Shown in pieces: positions 60,834 to 64,000 of a stretch of DNA of 64,000 nucleotides (within the stretch, counting starts at the first letter, position 1; each line of letters starts with the position of its first letter). The notes beneath the pieces are model-generated. The model saw only the letters and a program-made list of their open reading frames with translations, had not been told where the DNA came from and searched no databases. A program made the position numbers and the translations under genes. Source of the DNA: DASVBE01 sp963770375 (GTDB lineage Bacteria; Actinomycetota; Actinomycetes; Streptosporangiales; Streptosporangiaceae). Location: the NCBI GenBank assembly GCA_963770375.1, contig CAVYPM010000021.1, positions 124,001-188,000 on the forward strand. Reading direction: 5' to 3'.

Positions 60834-62506
60834 GTGCAGGCGTGGATCGCCGACGACCCGGATCCCGGGGACCAGGCCGAGCTGCGCGGGCTGCTGGCGG
60901 ACGGGAGCGAGGCGGCCTGGGCGGAGCTGGCGGACCGGTTCGGCGGGCGGCTCGAGTTCGGCACGGCCGGGCTGCGCGGCGCGATCGCGGCCGGGCCGAA
61001 CCGGATGAACCGGGCCGTGGTCCGCGCCGCGACCGCGGCGCTGACCCAGTGGCTGCCCGCGCACCAGCCGGGGGCGGCCGCCGCCGGGGTGGTCATCGGG
61101 TGCGACGCCCGGCACCGGTCCGCGGCGTTCGCCGCCGAGGCCGCCTCAGTGCTGGCCGGCGCGGGCATCGCCGTGCACCTGCTGCCGCCACAGCAGCCCA
61201 CGCCGCTGCTCGCGTTCGCGGTCCGGCACCTGCACGCCGCGGCCGGCATCATGATCACCGCCAGCCACAACCCGCCCGCCGACAACGGCTACAAGCTCTA
61301 CACCGCGGACGGCGCGCAGATCATCCCGCCCGCCGACGCCGAGATCGAGACCACGATCCGCGGCCTCGGCCCGCTGTCCCGGATCCCGGTCGCCCCGCCG
61401 GACAGCCCGCTGATCACCCGGCACGGTGACGAGGTCGCCGCCGCGTACCTGACCGCGCTGACCACCGTCAGCCCGGCCGCGGGGCCGGCCCGGCGACCGG
61501 GCTGCGGTTCGTCTACACGCCACTGCACGGAGTGGCGGCTGGGCTGGCGCTGCGGGCGTTCGCGCTGGCCGGTTACCCGGCGCCGTACGTGGTGCCGGCG
61601 CAGGCGGAGCCGGACCCTGACTTCCCGACCGTCGCTTTCCCCAACCCGGAGGAGCCGGGCGCGCTGGACCTCGCCCTGGACGCCGCCCGGGAGACCAGCG
61701 CGGACCTGGTCGTGGCCAGCGACCCGGACGGGGACCGGCTGGCCCTCGCGGTTCCGGACCCGGCCACCCCGGGCGGCTGGCGGACGCTGACCGGCGACCA
61801 GACCGGGGCCCTGCTCGGCAGTTACCTGCTGGACCGGACCGCGGACCAGCCGGATCCTGGGGCCCGCCTGGTGGTGAGCACGGTGGTGTCAGGAACGCTG
61901 CTGGCCCGGATCGCGGAGGCGGCCGGAGCGCAGTACGTCCGGACGCTGACCGGCTTCAAGTGGATCGTCCGGGGCGGCGCGGGCCACCCGGGCACCCGCT
62001 ACCTATTCGGCTACGAGGAGGCCCTCGGCTACGCGGTCGGCGACGTGGTGCGGGACAAGGACGGCATCGGGGCCGCCCTGGCCGCGCTGGGCCTGGCCGC
62101 CGCCGCCCGGGCCGCGGGCGGCTCGCTGCTGAGCGCGTACGACGCGCTGGAAACCGCGCACGGCGTCCACCTGACGCGGCAGGTCACGCTGCCCACCGCG
62201 GAGCCAGGACCGGTGATGGCCGGGCTGCGCGCCCGGCCGCCCGCCGCCCTCGGCGGCCAGCCGGTCCTGGCCAGCGCTGACCTGTCCGCCGGGCCGGCCG
62301 GACTGCCGCCCGCGGACCTGCTCCGGTACGAGCTCGACGGGGCCCGGGTGGTCATCCGCCCGAGCGGCACCGAGCCCAAGATCAAGGCCTACCTGGAGGT
62401 CACCGAGCCGCCGGGCCGCCCGCTGGCGCAGGCCCGGGCGTCCGCCGCCGCGAGGATGATCCCGCTGATAGACGGCGTTCGCGCCCTGCTGGCCGAGCCG
62501 CGCTGA
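60834..62506 (+). CDS. Phosphohexomutase family protein, probable phosphopentomutase role, frame broken near 61490
   Basis: About 550 residues in two frames. First frame: F-G-T-A-G-L-R-G, M-I-T-A-S-H-N-P-P-A-D-N-G-Y-K with catalytic Ser. Around 61485-61495 the frame changes by what looks like one missing base (A-T-G-L-R-F-V-Y-T-P-L-H-G-V resumes). Second frame: A-S-D-P-D-G-D-R-L (metal) and R-P-S-G-T-E-P-K-I-K-A-Y (phosphate). Family members interconvert sugar 1- and 6-(or 5-)phosphates; position after PNP suggests it acts on ribose/deoxyribose-1-phosphate. The N-terminal start is uncertain: GTG 60834 is used; a GTG at 60800 would fit if one further base were extra. Confidence 0.82.
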
Positions 62507-62522
62507 GGCCGGCCAGGCGCGG

Positions 62523-62732
62523 TCAGGCGCCGGTGGCCAGGATGACGTCGGAGGCCTTGATCACGGCGACCACCTCGCTGCCCTCGGCGAGGCCGAGTTC
62601 CTGAACGGCTTCGACGGTGATCGAGGCGACCAGCCGGGTGCCGTTCGCATCCAGCGCCACGTTGGCGGTGGCCTCGCCGTGCGTGATCCCGGTGACCCGG
62701 GCCCTGATCTGGTTGCGTGCGCTGAGCTTCAT
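62523..62732 (-). CDS. Molybdate-binding Mop/TOBE domain protein
   Basis: A 69-residue single Mop (TOBE) domain: K-L-S-A-R-N-Q-I-R-A-R-V-T-G-I, G-E-A-T-A-N-V-A-L-D, and V-V-A-V-I-K-A-S-D-V-I-L. Mop proteins are hexameric molybdate/tungstate stores. I chose the ATG at 62732; the conserved motif starts there. It is divergent from the XdhC-like gene across 43 bases, consistent with molybdoenzyme metabolism. Confidence 0.88.
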   Translation of the reverse strand: MKLSARNQIRARVTGITHGEATANVALDANGTRLVASITVEAVQELGLAEGSEVVAVIKASDVILATGA

Positions 62733-62775
62733 GGCGGCCACCTTCCCACATCGGAGGGTGATTAAGCTCGGAGTC

Positions 62776-63363
62776 ATGACCAGCGCCGCTGAGAACAGCA
62801 CTCTCACCAGCATCATCAGCGACAGCACCGCGGCCGAGGACCCCACCTGCGAGGTGGCGCACGGCCATGCGCCCGCGCCCGAGACGGGGCGGGCGCTGGT
62901 CGCGGTGTTCTTCTCGCCGGTGGCCAGGTTCCTGCTGGCCTACGGCCAGGACGCCGGTTTCCGGCCGGTGCTCGCCGAGCCCGACCCGGAGCAGGCCGAG
63001 GCCGCCCGGCAGGCCGGCTTCGAGCCGCTGGCCGCGCTGCCCGCGGGCTCCGGCTGGGACGCCGACGTGGTCGTCACCGACCATCACCGGCCCGAGCTCG
63101 GCCTGGTCCTGCAGCAGGCGCTGGCCTCCGGGGCCCGCTGGGTCGGCGTGATGGGCAACCCCCGGCACCCGGCCCCGCACATCCCGGCGCTGGCCGGGCT
63201 TGGCGTCCCGGACCCGGAGATCGCCCGGGTGCACCGGCCGATCGGGCTGAACATCGGCTCACGGAACCCGGCCGAGATCGCCATCGCCACGCTGGCCGGG
63301 CTCATCGCCGACCGCAACGGCCGCCCGGGCGGCTTCAGCTTCCCGGTGCCCGCGGCCGGCTAG
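62776..63363 (+). CDS. XdhC-like Rossmann-domain protein
   Basis: About 195 residues with the C-terminal XdhC Rossmann domain: R-F-L-L-A-Y-G-Q-D-A-G-F, V-V-V-T-D-H-H-R-P-E-L, G-A-R-W-V-G-V-M-G-N-P-R-H, and H-R-P-I-G-L-N-I-G-S-R-N-P-A-E-I-A-I. The usual N-terminal XdhC_CoxI part is not present. XdhC proteins bind and insert molybdenum cofactor into xanthine dehydrogenase-type enzymes; none of those is in this window. Divergent partner of the Mop gene. The ATG at 62776 follows a GGAG. Confidence 0.78.
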   Translation: MTSAAENSTLTSIISDSTAAEDPTCEVAHGHAPAPETGRALVAVFFSPVARFLLAYGQDAGFRPVLAEPDPEQAEAARQAGFEPLAALPAGSGWDADVVVTDHHRPELGLVLQQALASGARWVGVMGNPRHPAPHIPALAGLGVPDPEIARVHRPIGLNIGSRNPAEIAIATLAGLIADRNGRPGGFSFPVPAAG

Positions 63364-63364
63364 G

Positions 63365-63955
63365 TCAGCTGGTGGACGGGGCCGGGGGAGGGCCGGTCCC
63401 GCTCAGCCGCCACGGCGGGGCCGGCCCTCCCCCCGCCCCGTCCGCCGTCCCTGGCCGGCCCAGCCTGCTGGACAAGCCCTGCCTCTCAGACAAGTACTGC
63501 CATTCCGCCGCGTACTCCGGGTGGGCGCCGATGAGCGTGGCCAGCCGCACCGGGTCGATGACCAGCACGCGGGCGCTGGTCTCCAGCCGGACCGTGACGC
63601 CCGCGGGCGGCAGCGGGCGGCCGTCCGCGCCGATCAGGCCGACGAAGTCGCCGCGGCCCAGGTCCCGGCAGCGGGTCCCGGCCCGCTCCACAGTGGCCTG
63701 GCCGTCCAGGATCACGAAGCAGCGGCGGGCCGCGGCCCGCTCGTCGGCCAGTTTGCTGCCAGCCGGCAGCCGTGCCTCGTCGCCGGCCAGCTCCAGCAGG
63801 CCGGGGCCGACCCCGTCCGCCCCGGCCGTACCCGCCAGCGCCGTCTCCTGGCCGCCCGGCGCGGCCAGCCCGCGCGGGCATGCGCCATGGGCGGCCGGGC
63901 CCGGAGCGGCCAGGCCGGCCCAGGCGGAGCCGCCGGACGGCAAGGTCATGGTCAT
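63365..63955 (-). CDS. Cyclic nucleotide-binding domain protein without HTH
   Basis: About 196 residues. An Ala/Gly-rich first 55 residues precede a cNMP-binding jelly roll: L-P-A-G-S-K-L-A-D, C-F-V-I-L-D-G-Q-A-T-V, L-G-R-G-D-F-V-G-L, then V-L-V-I-D-P-V-R-L-A-T-L-I. There is no C-terminal helix-turn-helix, so it is not a CRP-type activator. The last 25 residues are encoded by the terminator hairpin and are probably not structured. I chose the ATG at 63955 (GGAAG upstream); the frame is open to the window edge, so a longer protein cannot be excluded. Confidence 0.68.
   Translation of the reverse strand: MTMTLPSGGSAWAGLAAPGPAAHGACPRGLAAPGGQETALAGTAGADGVGPGLLELAGDEARLPAGSKLADERAAARRCFVILDGQATVERAGTRCRDLGRGDFVGLIGADGRPLPPAGVTVRLETSARVLVIDPVRLATLIGAHPEYAAEWQYLSERQGLSSRLGRPGTADGAGGGPAPPWRLSGTGPPPAPSTS
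63374..63443. terminator. Long hairpin shared by convergent genes
   Basis: 63374-63396 pairs with 63421-63443 over 23 bp with one mismatch, loop 24 bases. It begins 11 bases after the XdhC-like stop and lies inside the last codons of the opposite-strand gene; it can terminate both. Confidence 0.7.
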
Positions 63956-64000
63956 GATCTTCCGCACCGGTGTTACAAGCTGGTGACAAGATTGCGGCAA

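Overview
The window is very GC-rich (codon third positions almost all G or C) and reads as chromosomal DNA of a filamentous actinomycete. Supporting markers are a DUF397 protein, a SoxR repressor of the [2Fe-2S] type, SPFH proteins, GTG/TTG starts, 4-bp ATGA/GTGA couplings and several probably leaderless genes. No rRNA, tRNA, CRISPR array, integrase or intact insertion sequence was seen. A striking feature is that about eight otherwise well-conserved genes each carry one or two single-base frame breaks, nearly all in short G/C runs and nearly all consistent with one extra base. This looks more like residual sequencing or assembly indels than biology, but it must be known to anyone using the window.

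Layout. 0-3.4 kb: end of a sulfotransferase, a polytopic flippase-like protein, and an NfeD-like/flotillin pair. 3.7-7.7 kb: a DUF397 orphan, a VOC protein, an enoyl-CoA hydratase, a delta-9 type acyl-CoA desaturase, a winged-helix regulator, and two small stress or membrane proteins (LapA-like, GlsB/YeaQ). 7.8-12.4 kb: a glycan cassette with a GT4 glycosyltransferase on one strand facing a coupled operon of GT4, a helical-barrel protein and a GH130 mannoside-phosphorylase-like enzyme; a slipin follows. 13.8-21.3 kb: an accessory catabolic region with LigB-LigA ring-cleavage dioxygenase plus a coupled membrane protein, an IclR regulator, a CoA transferase, a citryl-CoA-lyase-like protein, an SfnB-like flavin monooxygenase and two flavin reductases. 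Two near-identical 26-bp elements mark the flavin-gene promoters. 21.5-23.9 kb: a divergent DHA2 exporter/TetR pair.

24-36.4 kb: a gene-poor stretch, a truncated-globin/ankyrin fusion, DinB, a RibD-like reductase, SbcCD, an SDR, a CoA transferase, a second desaturase family and a cold-shock protein. 36.4-38.9 kb: SoxR divergent from an SDR coupled to a QueA-like gene. 39-46.6 kb: a translationally coupled ABC system with two very large FtsX-type permeases and two ATPases.

46.7-62.5 kb is a nucleoside salvage supercluster. A BMP-type lipoprotein, a double ATPase and two permeases import nucleosides. Cytidine deaminase and adenosine deaminase deaminate them; thymidine/pyrimidine phosphorylase and purine nucleoside phosphorylase split them; a phosphohexomutase-family enzyme probably moves the pentose phosphate; DeoC cleaves deoxyribose-5-phosphate; an aldehyde dehydrogenase can oxidise the acetaldehyde; Upp recovers uracil. 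A second, cysteine-free ALDH-like protein accompanies the active one. The window ends with a Mop-type molybdate-binding protein, an XdhC-like protein and a cyclic-nucleotide-binding-domain protein.
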